DNA from: Streptomyces sp. Z26
Lineage (GTDB): Bacteria; Actinomycetota; Actinomycetes; Streptomycetales; Streptomycetaceae
Direction: 5' to 3'
Length of the DNA: 64,000 nt
NCBI RefSeq assembly: GCF_003665095.1
Contig: NZ_RCHV01000002.1
Span: 3,036,001-3,100,000, forward strand
How positions within the stretch are numbered: the stretch's first letter is position 1; each line of letters starts with the position of its first letter. Shown in pieces: positions 37,888 through 46,363 of this stretch. The translations under genes and the position numbers were made by a program. The notes below the pieces were generated by a model. It was given only the letters and a program-made list of their open reading frames with translations, was not told the origin of the DNA and did not search any database.

Positions 37888-37915
37888 AACCCCCAGGTCA
37901 TCCGACCCGGGGGTT
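37888..37915. terminator. Element-borne terminator after the tRNA
   Basis: AACCCCC-a-GGTC pairs with GACC-c-GGGGGTT (37888-37915), followed by GTTTG. It lies between the tRNA and the end of int, and would stop transcription in both directions. Confidence 0.78.
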
Positions 37916-37933
37916 GTTTGCTGTCAGCGGTGA

Positions 37934-39076
37934 TCACTCACCACGTGCCAGATCCGTGCCAGAAGACCGGCGCATCCGGCGCACCGACTCATCAAGACCG
38001 GCAGCGACCTCGCGTTGACGCTCATCGTCGGAGTGTTGGTAGATCAACGCCGCCTTTTCCGAGGACTGGCCCGCACGGACCATCGTGTCTTTGAGCGTGG
38101 CACCCGAGCGCGTGGAGAGCGTATGCCCCGTGTGTCGAAGATCGTAGAACCTGAAGTCGTCTGACATGCCGACAACGTCACGAGCCCGACGCCAGGTTCG
38201 ACCGAAGGTGCTGCGCCGGAACGGGGCACCGCGCTCCCCGACGAACAGCAGTCCGCGAGGCCCGAACTCGGCGTACAACTCCATATGGGCACGCAGCTCC
38301 GATCGCAGGAAGCCGGGTAGCACCACGGTCCGAGTACCCGCCTCCGACTTGGTGTCGCCCGGAGCGCGACGACCGTTGGTTCGTTCCGGCTCGGCACATC
38401 GCACCGTGATCGTCATAGCGCGTACATCAACATCCCGCCGACGAAGCGCCGCCAACTCCTCCGGACGTAGCGGTCCGTACGCCCCAAGGAACACCATCAA
38501 GCGCCACCTGGTACCGACCGCGCGGGCCAGGGCATCCACCTGAACCACGGTCGCGATCCTCCGCTCGGCCGCTTTCTCGATTCCCGCACCCTTGATCCGG
38601 CACGGGTTCCGCTTGATCAGCTCATCGTCCGTTGCGGTTTCCATGACCGCTTTCAGCAGCCGGTACGACTTGGCCACGGTCGTTGCTCCAGTGGCTTTAA
38701 GTCGTTCGGCTCGCCAGGTGCGCACGCGCGGCGGGGTGATCTCATCCAGGTCTAGGTCCCCAAGGGCCGGCGCGAGATGTTGCGACAAGAGACGCCGATA
38801 GAGGTCTTCAGTTGTAATCGACAAGCCGCGTTCGCTAATCCATTTCAGCGCGTATTCCGCGAAGTTCACGGTCCTGGAATCCGGGTTTTCCCATTCACCG
38901 CGCCGAATTTCAGTCTGCTTCTCGGCAAGCCAATCATCGGCATCGACGGTGGCCGCGAAGGTCTCCGGAGCAGGTCGCATGACGCCATCCGGCCCGGGAT
39001 AGCGAGCCTGGTACCGCCCGGAAGGCAGCTTCCGGATCGCACCAAAGCGGCGACGCCTCCCCCTGTTATTCGCCAT
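37934..39076 (-). CDS. int: Tyrosine-type site-specific integrase
   Basis: 380 residues. An AP2-like arm-binding start (FGAIRKLPSGRYQARYPGPDG) and SAM-like core domain precede the catalytic domain: Arg204 in GPLRPEEL, Lys243, Arg314 in YDLRHTGHT, Tyr346 in LIYQHSD. Two usual His are changed: HxxR reads Tyr311-DLR, and the His/Trp position before the Tyr is Gln337 (AGQSS). It reads toward attL, 51 bases from it, as in other tRNA-targeting AICEs. Its ATG overlaps the xis stop by one base (TAATG). Confidence 0.95.
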   Translation of the reverse strand: MANNRGRRRRFGAIRKLPSGRYQARYPGPDGVMRPAPETFAATVDADDWLAEKQTEIRRGEWENPDSRTVNFAEYALKWISERGLSITTEDLYRRLLSQHLAPALGDLDLDEITPPRVRTWRAERLKATGATTVAKSYRLLKAVMETATDDELIKRNPCRIKGAGIEKAAERRIATVVQVDALARAVGTRWRLMVFLGAYGPLRPEELAALRRRDVDVRAMTITVRCAEPERTNGRRAPGDTKSEAGTRTVVLPGFLRSELRAHMELYAEFGPRGLLFVGERGAPFRRSTFGRTWRRARDVVGMSDDFRFYDLRHTGHTLSTRSGATLKDTMVRAGQSSEKAALIYQHSDDERQREVAAGLDESVRRMRRSSGTDLARGE

Positions 39077-39294
39077 TAGGCAGCCCTCCCGTAGCGAGCC
39101 CGCGATCGACAGATCGGAGTAACGGTATGGGAGGCGATGAACTGCTGAACGGCACTTTCAGGAATGCGAACGTGTCGACCAACCTTGACGAAAGTGATCC
39201 GTCGTTCTTCAATCAGACGGCGAGGGAATCGGATTGTCGTGCCGAGGATTTCCGCGACTTCCTGCACAGACAAGAGCTTTTCCACGGTCACCAT
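39076..39294 (-). CDS. xis: Excisionase (HTH_17-type)
   Basis: 72 residues. KLLSVQEVAEILGTTIRFPRRLIEERRITFVKVGRHVRIPESAV is a MerR/excisionase-type winged helix. It bends DNA at the att arms and directs excision with the integrase. It overlaps the rep gene by seven bases upstream and int by one downstream, so rep-xis-int is one operon that links replication to excision. Confidence 0.9.
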   Translation of the reverse strand: MVTVEKLLSVQEVAEILGTTIRFPRRLIEERRITFVKVGRHVRIPESAVQQFIASHTVTPICRSRARYGRAA

Positions 39295-40688
39295 TCCCCC
39301 TCATGGTCGTTGATCACGGTGCGTTGTTGGCGTGCGGTTTCGCGGTTGGCGGTGATGTCGCGGTGGATGGTGGCGGCGAGCCAGGATTCGCCGGGGGTGT
39401 GGCCGTGTCCGGCGTAGGTCCAGTGGGTGAGGGTGAGGGTGGTCGCTTCTTCTGGTGTGTCGTCGGGGTTGGGGAGGCCGAGGGCTTCGCGTTGTTGTGT
39501 GGCGCGGTAGTCGGCACGGGTCTGGCGCAGCGCGCCGAGGGTGGTGGAGTAGGTGCGGGACTTGGTGGAGAAGTGGCCGCGGAAGCCGAGCATGTGGGCC
39601 CAGTCGCGGAGTCGTCGTTCGGGGTAGGCGGGGTGGAGGTCGAGGCAGGCGGCGATGAGTCGGGCGGGGTGGTCGGGGATGTCGAGTAGGGCGATGGCTT
39701 CGTGGCTGCCGATGCGGTGGTCCACGGTGCCGGTGGTCTCGGCGGCTTTGGTGGCGTACTTGGCGACGTAGGAGGCGACGGCCTGTTCGGTGAGGTCTTC
39801 GCCGTTGCCGAAAGCGCCGATGGGCTGCACGTCGATCTGCTGCCCCCAGCGCAAGTCCCGTTCGGGCAGGCCGTGTTCGTCAACGGCCGGGATGGTGACC
39901 TGGACGCGTGCGGCGGCGGCGCGGATCGCCGCGTCGAGGAGGGCTGTGGTTGCCCAGTGCGGGGGCGGGGTGTCGGGGCCTTCGGGGCCGTCGAAGCGGA
40001 TGACGGCGTGGAAGTGCACGGCCCCGCGCTTCTGGTACTCCGCGACCTTCCCGAACGACACCCGGCATTGTTCGCGGGCGGCTTTCTGGGTGAGTCCGGC
40101 GCGGGCGGCGATCTCCCGGCGGAGGTAGATGGTGAAGCGCTGCCACAGTTGGGAGGCGTGGTTGTTCCACAGCACCGCGCCCGCGTAGTCGTACGTGCCT
40201 GGGTCGAGGGGTGTGCCCAGGGCGGGGTCGGTGTCGGTGTGGCGGGTGCCGCAGCGGCAGGGCCGGTTCCCGGGCCGGTTGTGGACCGGGCCGAACGAGG
40301 GGGCGGTGAGGGTGGCGAACACCCGGGGGTGGTCCCGCACGGCGGGGGTGACGCCCTTGGTGTCGTCGCCGGTGAGCCCGGCGCGGATGAGGTGGAAGGT
40401 GTCCCCGGCATACGTCCAGGCGCAGGCGGGGCAGCGGGAGGCGCGGCGGTTGCCGCAGGCGATCCGTAGGCGTCCGCCGGGTTCGGTGTCGGTGCTGTAG
40501 TGGTGCAGGACCTCACCCGTGGCGCGGTCGCGGGTGACCGTGCCGCCGGTGAGGTGGATGGGGTCGGAGCAGCCGCCGGTGCGGCGGATCTGGTCCTGCC
40601 AGCGGTCGAAGCCGGGGGCCCCGGCGACCCGGAGCGCATCGCTCAAGGTCGCCGGGGCCAGGCCCGCCGAGGTGGCGGTGTCCGTCAT
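39288..40688 (-). CDS. RepSA-like rolling-circle replication initiator
   Basis: 466 residues. A Cys/His cluster (CGNRRASRCPACAW, CRCGTRH) and HFHAVIRFDG (HUH-type metal motif at 225-227), then YVAKYATKAAETTG with the likely nicking Tyr, match the RepSA/pSAM2 family. It nicks one strand at an origin, usually within or near its own gene, to start rolling-circle replication of the excised circle. ATG at 40688 is chosen with GGGTGGGTG just before it; GTG at 40700 is also in frame. Confidence 0.9.
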   Translation of the reverse strand: MTDTATSAGLAPATLSDALRVAGAPGFDRWQDQIRRTGGCSDPIHLTGGTVTRDRATGEVLHHYSTDTEPGGRLRIACGNRRASRCPACAWTYAGDTFHLIRAGLTGDDTKGVTPAVRDHPRVFATLTAPSFGPVHNRPGNRPCRCGTRHTDTDPALGTPLDPGTYDYAGAVLWNNHASQLWQRFTIYLRREIAARAGLTQKAAREQCRVSFGKVAEYQKRGAVHFHAVIRFDGPEGPDTPPPHWATTALLDAAIRAAAARVQVTIPAVDEHGLPERDLRWGQQIDVQPIGAFGNGEDLTEQAVASYVAKYATKAAETTGTVDHRIGSHEAIALLDIPDHPARLIAACLDLHPAYPERRLRDWAHMLGFRGHFSTKSRTYSTTLGALRQTRADYRATQQREALGLPNPDDTPEEATTLTLTHWTYAGHGHTPGESWLAATIHRDITANRETARQQRTVINDHEGEW

Positions 40689-40692
40689 GTGG

Positions 40693-40887
40693 TCACCCAC
40701 CCTGCCGGTTGTGGGCGGGGCCGTGGTTGGCGGTCCAGCCCTGGACCAGGAGGGCGACTTGTGCGTCCCCGTTGGCAGTGGCCGAAGCGCCGCAGTGGCA
40801 GCGTGCGGATGCGGTAGCCGGAGCCGAGGGCGCGTTCTTGGTGACGTGCAGGCCGGGGCGGTCCTGGGACGGAGTGAGGTCAGTCAT
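40693..40887 (-). CDS. Small protein in the AICE replication-transfer operon
   Basis: 64 residues, MTDLTPSQDR... with a CHCGASATANGD segment. It is not recognisable, but its ATG overlaps the upstream stop (TGATG) and its stop meets the rep start, so it is in the operon. Small proteins at this position are common in AICEs of this type. Confidence 0.6.
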   Translation of the reverse strand: MTDLTPSQDRPGLHVTKNAPSAPATASARCHCGASATANGDAQVALLVQGWTANHGPAHNRQGG

Positions 40888-41084
40888 CAGGCCACCTCGG
40901 TCCGAACCGGGAGCGGAGTGTTGAGGCGACTGCGGCGGGTGCCGGTGCCGTGGCAGGTGCGGCAGTCGACGGGGACGGTGGTGCGGGTGCCGTCGGTGTG
41001 GCGGGTGCCGGTGTCGATGTGGACGCGGGGGAAGCCGTCGCAGTTCGGGCAGAACCGTGCGCGGGCAGGGGTGGGCTGGGTCAT
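40887..41084 (-). CDS. Small double-CxxC protein
   Basis: 65 residues. CPNCDGFPRVHID and CRTCHGTGTRR give two CxxC(H)G units like one half of a DnaJ zinc finger. ATG at 41084; one-base overlap with the next gene. Probably an AICE accessory protein; role unknown. Confidence 0.65.
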   Translation of the reverse strand: MTQPTPARARFCPNCDGFPRVHIDTGTRHTDGTRTTVPVDCRTCHGTGTRRSRLNTPLPVRTEVA

Positions 41085-41177
41085 GATGGTGGTGTCCTTT
41101 CGGATCTTCGGGTCTGGAAGGGGATGGGCCGTCCGGGGCGGCGAAAACTTGCCGGTTGAGGCCGCCCCGGAGGGCTG

Positions 41178-41528
41178 TTACAGGTGCTTGCGCGGGCGCC
41201 GTACGGGGCGCTTGCCGGGCCGTCCCTTGGTCGCGGGGCGGGGCTTGGTCTTGCGGCGGGTGGGGCGGGTGAAGCTGTAGCCGATCCCGCAGCTCGCGGT
41301 GAGGACCGCGACCATGGACGCGGCGATGATCTGGGCCACGAAGGCGATCACCAGCAGCACGACCACCGTGCCGACCGTGATGGTGAAGGCGAGCAGGATG
41401 GGGCCCTTGTAGGAGCGGGGCGCTTCCTGGACGATCACGACTTTCCGCAGGTCGGTGCCCGGAGGCATCCGGCGGTAGAGGTCGGTGGGGATGTGTCCGG
41501 CGCGGAGCTGTTCGTCAGGCAGTCGCAT
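41178..41528 (-). CDS. Spread-like membrane protein of the AICE
   Basis: 116 residues. A soluble N-terminus (MRLPDEQLRAGHIPTDLYRRMPPGTDLRKVVIVQEAPR) is followed by two membrane helices (ILLAFTITVGTVVVLLVIAFVAQIIAASMVAV and VLTASCGIGYSF) and a highly basic tail (RRKTKPRPATKGRPGKRPVRRPRK). Position and form match Spd proteins that help intramycelial spread. AAGGA precedes the ATG. Confidence 0.7.
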   Translation of the reverse strand: MRLPDEQLRAGHIPTDLYRRMPPGTDLRKVVIVQEAPRSYKGPILLAFTITVGTVVVLLVIAFVAQIIAASMVAVLTASCGIGYSFTRPTRRKTKPRPATKGRPGKRPVRRPRKHL

Positions 41529-41542
41529 GACAGGGGTCCTTG

Positions 41543-41728
41543 TCAGGTGCAGCGATGGGTACGAGCGGCGAGTTCGGCCGCCGAGCGGTCGGTGTAGTCG
41601 GCGGAGAAGCCGCAGCGGGGCGCGGTGCACGCGGCGGTGTGCTTCTCCAAGCCCCGGCGGTTGCGGTAGCTGCCGACCTGGACCGGACCGAAACGGCGCA
41701 CGTCGTAGAAGCGGTTCGGACGAGACAT
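41543..41728 (-). CDS. Mobile element transfer protein (small)
   Basis: 61 residues. MSRPNRFYDVRRFGPVQVGSYRNRRGLEKHTAACTAPRCGFSADYTDRS is a sequence type that recurs in Streptomyces AICEs at this place and is usually annotated as a mobile element transfer protein. Cys/His spacing suggests a small metal site. Function unproven. Confidence 0.75.
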   Translation of the reverse strand: MSRPNRFYDVRRFGPVQVGSYRNRRGLEKHTAACTAPRCGFSADYTDRSAAELAARTHRCT

Positions 41729-41748
41729 TCGGTCAACCTCCTTTCATC

Positions 41749-42435
41749 TCAAGCGAGTTGAGCGGCGATGGCATGGGCGAGTGCTTCCGGGACACCGAGC
41801 CGGGCACGGAGGGTGCCGGTGTCGATGTGCTCGCCGGTCCGCACACGGTGAGCCTCTGCGAGCTTCCGGGCGTGTTCGATCAGCGCCGGAGGAACACCCG
41901 ACGCCGCAGCAGCCGGAACAGGAACCGGAGGCGGTGCGGGGGCCGGGGCTTCAGGCAAGGCCGGAACGGGCTCCGACTCGGGGAACTGCTCACGCTCGGC
42001 CGGAGACTCGGGCACGGGGATCTGTTCCACCTCGGGCACCACCGGGGCCGCGTCCTGCACCGGGGCAGGTGGGGCGGTGTGGGCGAGAAGGGTTCCGCCG
42101 AGGAACGCCAGGGCGGGCCATCCGGCGACCAGGATGCGCAGCCAGTCCGGCACGTTCTCCAGATCGAGGAGCCCGGCGGTGGCGATGTTCGCGCCGAGTG
42201 ACGCGGCGAGCGCGATCATGAACCAGCACCACGCCGCGACCTTCTCCGAGCCGGTGCGCAGCCGATGCCACGCGGCGACGAGCAGCAGGTCAACCGAGAT
42301 GGGGTAGGCCCAGGCCTTCCAACCGTCCTGCCCGGCAGCAGCGGCGAGGTCGTGCAGGTGGGCGAAGGACAAGGCCCCCGCGATCACCGCCTGTACGAGT
42401 ACCGCGTCCAGCCGGAACGGCAGTTTGCGGATCAT
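41749..42435 (-). CDS. DUF2637-type Spd-like membrane protein
   Basis: 228 residues. Four membrane helices (DAVLVQAVIAGALSFAHLHDLAAAAG, WAYPISVDLLLVAAWHRL, WFMIALAASLGANIATAGLL, LVAGWPALAFLGGTLLAH) match DUF2637, then a Pro/Glu/Ala-rich linker and a C-terminal small helical DNA-binding-like segment (ALIEHARKLAEAHRVRTGEHIDTGTLRARLGVPEALA). Such proteins work with the TraB-like pump in conjugal spread. GAAGGAGG sits at ideal spacing before the ATG at 42435. Confidence 0.85.
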   Translation of the reverse strand: MIRKLPFRLDAVLVQAVIAGALSFAHLHDLAAAAGQDGWKAWAYPISVDLLLVAAWHRLRTGSEKVAAWCWFMIALAASLGANIATAGLLDLENVPDWLRILVAGWPALAFLGGTLLAHTAPPAPVQDAAPVVPEVEQIPVPESPAEREQFPESEPVPALPEAPAPAPPPVPVPAAAASGVPPALIEHARKLAEAHRVRTGEHIDTGTLRARLGVPEALAHAIAAQLA

Positions 42436-42518
42436 GTCGTCACCTCCTTCCAAGGGGTTGGGCCACCGGGGGCGGGCGACGGGCGATCTTCGGCCGCCCG
42501 GCCCCCCGGGGGGCGGGA

Positions 42519-42689
42519 TCAGTCGGCTTCGCCGGAGCCCCAGCACGAGGGGCACATGGCGGTCTGCTGATCGGCGGTGGCACGGCCCTTCCGGGTGCCG
42601 ACGCGGACCGATTCGCGGATCTCACCGGCGCCGTCGCAGGTCGTGCACTTCTTCGCCGTGCGCTTCGGGGTCGTCTTCCGTGTCGCCAT
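42519..42689 (-). CDS. 56-residue double-CxxC protein
   Basis: A short gene of 56 residues: MATRKTTPKRTAKK then CTTCDGAGE and CPSCWGSGE. Two CxxCxGxG motifs, as in half a DnaJ zinc finger, frame a basic segment. Its stop is 83 bases before the Spd-like start. It is likely a real AICE accessory gene, perhaps a zinc-binding partner of the transfer machinery. Confidence 0.68.
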   Translation of the reverse strand: MATRKTTPKRTAKKCTTCDGAGEIRESVRVGTRKGRATADQQTAMCPSCWGSGEAD

Positions 42690-42776
42690 GGAGTGGATTC
42701 CCTTCCGATTTCAGGCATGGGCGGGGTAGGGACCTGGCGCGAGGAACGGCCGCGCCGACCGTGAAACGAGGGAGTG

Positions 42777-44126
42777 TCAGTCGGTGATCGGGCGCGGAAT
42801 CAGCAGCGGCGGCACACCGTCCGGCACGAGGGCCGGTTCGGGTCGTACGGCCGGGCGGAACGGGGCCAGCACCGGCAGGTGCGGGGTCAGGTGCGCGAAC
42901 TCCCGGCAGGCGGACACGGTTTCGGCCTGGGAGACCTCGGGGGTGCGGATGCGGGACCAGCCACCGGAGGCGTCACCGGCCACCGCCACACCGGGTTGGT
43001 CCGGCGGGATCGTGGTCACAGCGGACACCGCGTCCGGAGCGATATCGCCCAAGCCCATCTCGGCAGACGCCTTGTCGTTGACGCGGTGGACGACCCGGCC
43101 GGTCAACTGCGCGCGGAGCATGGTCGCTCCCTTGCCCAGCTCGGAGCCGAACCGCTGCCCGCACACCTCCAGATAGATCCCGACCGCGCGGGCCATCTGC
43201 GCCAGCCGCACCAGGTGTTGCACCATGCGGTCCCGGCGTTCCTCCTCCTTCTTCGCCGTGACGAGGAAGAGTTCCGCGACCTCATCGATCAGCACCACCA
43301 GCGGCACCGGCCGTACCTGTTCCGGGAGCTGCCACAGGTCGGACACGCCGTGCTCGGACAGCACGTCGAACCGGCTCTCCATCTCCGCTACGAGGGCTTC
43401 CAGCAGCTCCGATGCCGTCTGCGGAGTCGTCGCCAACGCCGACAGGCGCGGAGCGTAGGAGGACTGCTCCACCCCACGCTTGCAGTCGATCCCGACCAGG
43501 CCGACCGGCAGGCGGGCGAGGCCCTTGATCAGGTTCCGTTGGAACATCGACTTGCCCGACTGGTTCGCGCCCAGCGTCAGCGAGTGCGGCACCTTCCGGT
43601 ACTCCCGGGCGAACACACTCCCGTCCTCCCGCAACGCCATCGGGACCACCATCAGCCCGACCTCGACCGAACGCGGGAGACGGACGCGGGCCAGGACGTC
43701 GTAGCCGGTCATCCGCAGCTCGACCACACCCGACTTCACTTCCACCACGGTCACCGACCGCATGCCCCAGGCGTGCCGCAGCCGTTCCGAAGCCGCCGCC
43801 ACATCCGCCGGTTCCAACCCGGCCGGAAGCCGCAGACGCACCCGCAGCCCCGTCGAGGTGGGACGCACCATGCGCTTGACCGGGACCACCGGCCGCACCT
43901 CACGGCGGGCCACGTTGCGGGACATGAACGCCCGGAACCCGGAAGGCTGCACGGTCAGACCGCACACCTCCATCGTCGAGCGGTAGGTGAAGGTGAACCG
44001 GCCCCACGCGGCGGGCAACCCCACCAGCGACCAGTACACCCCCGGGGCACGGACCTTCGCGTAACCCAACCCACCGGCACCGGCAGCCACCGAAGCGACC
44101 TCAACCGCCACCCCGAGATCCGCCAT
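42777..44126 (-). CDS. FtsK/SpoIIIE-type transfer ATPase (TraB-like)
   Basis: 449 residues. Two N-terminal hydrophobic stretches are short; the ATPase core has Walker A GANQSGKS (186-193), IDCKRGVE, Walker B VVLIDEVAE (277-285) and a sensor region GQRFGSELGKGATMLRAQ. TraB-type proteins form a hexameric pump that moves double-stranded DNA between hyphae. Two bases separate it from the SCO3933-like gene, so both are one operon read from the divergent promoter. Confidence 0.92.
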   Translation of the reverse strand: MADLGVAVEVASVAAGAGGLGYAKVRAPGVYWSLVGLPAAWGRFTFTYRSTMEVCGLTVQPSGFRAFMSRNVARREVRPVVPVKRMVRPTSTGLRVRLRLPAGLEPADVAAASERLRHAWGMRSVTVVEVKSGVVELRMTGYDVLARVRLPRSVEVGLMVVPMALREDGSVFAREYRKVPHSLTLGANQSGKSMFQRNLIKGLARLPVGLVGIDCKRGVEQSSYAPRLSALATTPQTASELLEALVAEMESRFDVLSEHGVSDLWQLPEQVRPVPLVVLIDEVAELFLVTAKKEEERRDRMVQHLVRLAQMARAVGIYLEVCGQRFGSELGKGATMLRAQLTGRVVHRVNDKASAEMGLGDIAPDAVSAVTTIPPDQPGVAVAGDASGGWSRIRTPEVSQAETVSACREFAHLTPHLPVLAPFRPAVRPEPALVPDGVPPLLIPRPITD

Positions 44127-44128
44127 GA

Positions 44129-44461
44129 TCAGGCCCCCAGCGGGGTGACCGCGACGGCGCGGAACGCGATCCCGTGCCGCTTCTGGCCGTTGAACTCGTT
44201 CTCCCAGTCCCGCGCCTTCAGCCCCGTCACCGACACCGGCATCCCCGGGGACAACCCGTCCGGGAGACCCGTCTCCAGGACCGTCACCTGGTAGAGGTTT
44301 CCCTCCCCCTCGTCCGACACCAGCAGCCCCACCGTCGACAGACCCGCACCGGTCTCCCGGTCCACCGCCCGCTCCCCCGTCTTCTTGTTCGCCATCTTCG
44401 GCTCCGGCGCCGTCGCCACGAACACCACAGCGGACGACAGATCGATCTTGAACGAAGGCAT
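44129..44461 (-). CDS. SCO3933-like AICE regulatory protein
   Basis: 110 residues. MPSFKIDLSSAVVFVATAPEPKM, STVGLLVSDEGEGNLYQVTVLE and GMPVSVTGLKARDWENEFNGQ match the small protein that precedes the TraB-like gene in many Streptomyces AICEs (SCO3933 family). It looks like an all-beta fold, perhaps single-strand-binding-like. It is first in the transfer operon and faces the GntR regulator over the operator cluster. Confidence 0.82.
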   Translation of the reverse strand: MPSFKIDLSSAVVFVATAPEPKMANKKTGERAVDRETGAGLSTVGLLVSDEGEGNLYQVTVLETGLPDGLSPGMPVSVTGLKARDWENEFNGQKRHGIAFRAVAVTPLGA

Positions 44462-44483
44462 ACGCCTGTCCTTTCAACTTGCG

Positions 44484-44630
44484 TTCGCGTACTAGCTTAC
44501 GTTGAGAGTACGCATGCTAGTACGCGTGCGTCAAGCGAAGACATCGGCCGACTTCAGCCCTGCGGTTAGGCGGTCCGCCTCCTAACATGAGTACGCGAGC
44601 TAGGGCGCGGGAAGTAGCAAGCCCTAGCAT
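44484..44630. promoter_or_regulatory. CTAG-containing operator cluster in the AICE divergent promoter
   Basis: Four CTAG cores lie at 44492, 44517, 44600 and 44624, each flanked by TACG/TGCG-like bases on one side (for example CTAGTACGCG and CTAGCATGCG). CTAG is scarce in the surrounding chromosome, so four in 136 bases stand out. They lie between the transfer operon and the GntR gene and are the likely binding sites of that KorSA-like repressor. Confidence 0.7.
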
Positions 44631-44653
44631 GCGACCGGAAAGGAAGGGAGAGG

Positions 44654-45391
44654 ATGACTCCGAAGATCGAGCGAAGCACCCCACCGTTCATGCAGATCGC
44701 GACCCACTTCAGGGCGAAGATCGTCAACGGTGAGCTGGCGCCGGACGCTCAACTGCCAGCGATCACGACGATTGCCAGCGATTGGGGCGTCGCATCCGCC
44801 ACAGCCGCCAAGGCGATCAAGCAGCTTCAGGCGGAGCGCTACGTGCGCTCAACGTCGCAGGGGACGTTTGTTGATCTCGGGCGCAGGCAGACAACCGGAC
44901 CTGACCGACTTCAGATGCTCCGCGTCGGTGGTTCCGGGTTTCGACCGGGGGAGCGGGTGGAGATTCTTGACGCCCAACTCGTATCTGCCAGCGCCGAAGT
45001 AGCCGAAGCTTTCGAGGTCAACGAGGGCGCTTCCGTCGTGCAGCGAAGGCGTAGGTATCTCGACGATGAGGGCGTCGTGTCGGTCTCAACGTCTTGGCTG
45101 TCCGGCGAACTCGCAGACAGCGCGCCTGAGCTGATCTCTACAGAACCCTTGCCGAAGATGACGTTCGGCTTGATCGAGGACCGCACTGGCCGAATCGTCG
45201 TGCGGCGACGGGATCTTGTATCACTACGCCCTGTGCCGGATAGCTTGGCTGAGTGGTTGGACCTTGAGCCCGGAACGCCCGCTCTCACCATGACCAATCA
45301 GTACTGGGACCAGTACGGCACAACTACGGAGTATGCGACGGACTTCCTTGGCGCAGGACGCATGCTCTCTGCCGAGCAGGACGTGGCATAG
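44654..45391 (+). CDS. GntR-family regulator with UTRA-like domain (KorSA-like)
   Basis: 245 residues. PPFMQIATHFRAKIVNGELAPDAQLPAITTIASDWGVASATAAKAIKQLQAERYVRS is the GntR winged helix (about 10-65), followed by a UTRA-type ligand domain with FEVNEGASVVQRRRRYLDDEG and LEPGTPALTMTNQYWDQYG. It sits divergent to the transfer operon, as KorSA does in pSAM2, and should repress it and itself. AAGGGAGAGG precedes the ATG. Confidence 0.9.
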   Translation: MTPKIERSTPPFMQIATHFRAKIVNGELAPDAQLPAITTIASDWGVASATAAKAIKQLQAERYVRSTSQGTFVDLGRRQTTGPDRLQMLRVGGSGFRPGERVEILDAQLVSASAEVAEAFEVNEGASVVQRRRRYLDDEGVVSVSTSWLSGELADSAPELISTEPLPKMTFGLIEDRTGRIVVRRRDLVSLRPVPDSLAEWLDLEPGTPALTMTNQYWDQYGTTTEYATDFLGAGRMLSAEQDVA

Positions 45392-46363
45392 CGGTCAACC
45401 GAGCTGTTACAGGTTTCCCTACTTCATCAAGGCTCGCTGCGCTCGCGGGGTGGGGAGGGGGCTCCCTTCGGGAGTTGCCGCGCGGGGGAGGCGCCTACCG
45501 GGGCGTGGTGGGCTGCCGGAGGCGGGCGCGGGAAAGGCCGTTCGGGGACCTGAGCCCCGGGGCGTGCGGTGAGTCGTACCGCTGGCGCGGGGAGACGGGC
45601 TTGGGCTTCGCCGCTTCCCCGGGCGGGCATCTCCGCTCGCGTCCGTCGAGCCGGGTCCCTTGCCCTTCGGGCAGCAGACGCCCGGCGGATCAACTGCTTC
45701 GTCAGCAGACGCTACGGACACACCCTCGGCCCGCCCACGCGGGCCCGTCGGGGCTCGTGGCGGCGCCTGCCTTCGGCGCGCCGCCACGGCCCCACAGCAG
45801 CAACTCACAGCTATGGGATGTCCGCTTCACGCTTCGACACGCCTCGAACGACAGCGTCAGCCCGACCCCCCAAGCCACTCCGACCACCACGCCGACACCC
45901 ACCACCAGGCGACCAGCCGAGCCAACACCCCCGACGCTGCGACGACACCGAGCCCAGGCGACGAGACCCCAACACCGACGCACCGCCACGAGCACAACGG
46001 CCGCAAAGCGCCGAAAGCGGGATGGAGGTGGGGAAGTGGGTGGCGGGGGCGGTCGGCTCCATGACTTTAGGCAGCCACCATGGGGCGAGCCTCGAAGATC
46101 AGGGGCCCAGTGGGGAAATCGGGTGGGGTGGCAAGCCTCCCCACTACGCCGGGCAAGCTTACGGGCCCCAGATCTCTCGCCCCATGGCAGCTCCAGCCCA
46201 AAGTCATTCCACCGACCTCATGGACACCTACCGGCCGTGCCACAGCCATGCCAGAACAGACGGGGAACCACGGTAAATGGCGGACACAGGACACGCGGGT
46301 AGCGGCAGCTCGTGAGCGCGTAAGTGCAGGTCAACTAGCAATCTGGCGACCAAAGACCGCTGA
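45392..46363. other. Structured, apparently non-coding AICE region next to attR
   Basis: About 970 bases with no convincing gene. It has TTCG-loop hairpins (CTCCC-TTCG-GGGAG-like near 45461, TGCCC-TTC-GGGCA at 45661-45673, GGCGC...GGCGC near 45765), a C/A-rich top-strand tract at about 45840-46000, and a G-rich tract at about 46015-46145. It could hold a lagging-strand origin, a TraB recognition locus (clt) or the attP arms. Weak minus-strand frames exist but lack any family signature. Confidence 0.6.

Noticed and set aside
45475..46302. Open frames in the AICE non-coding tract
   Set aside because: They are Pro/Arg/Thr- or Val/Gly-rich, overlap hairpins, lack good ribosome-binding sites and show no family signature.
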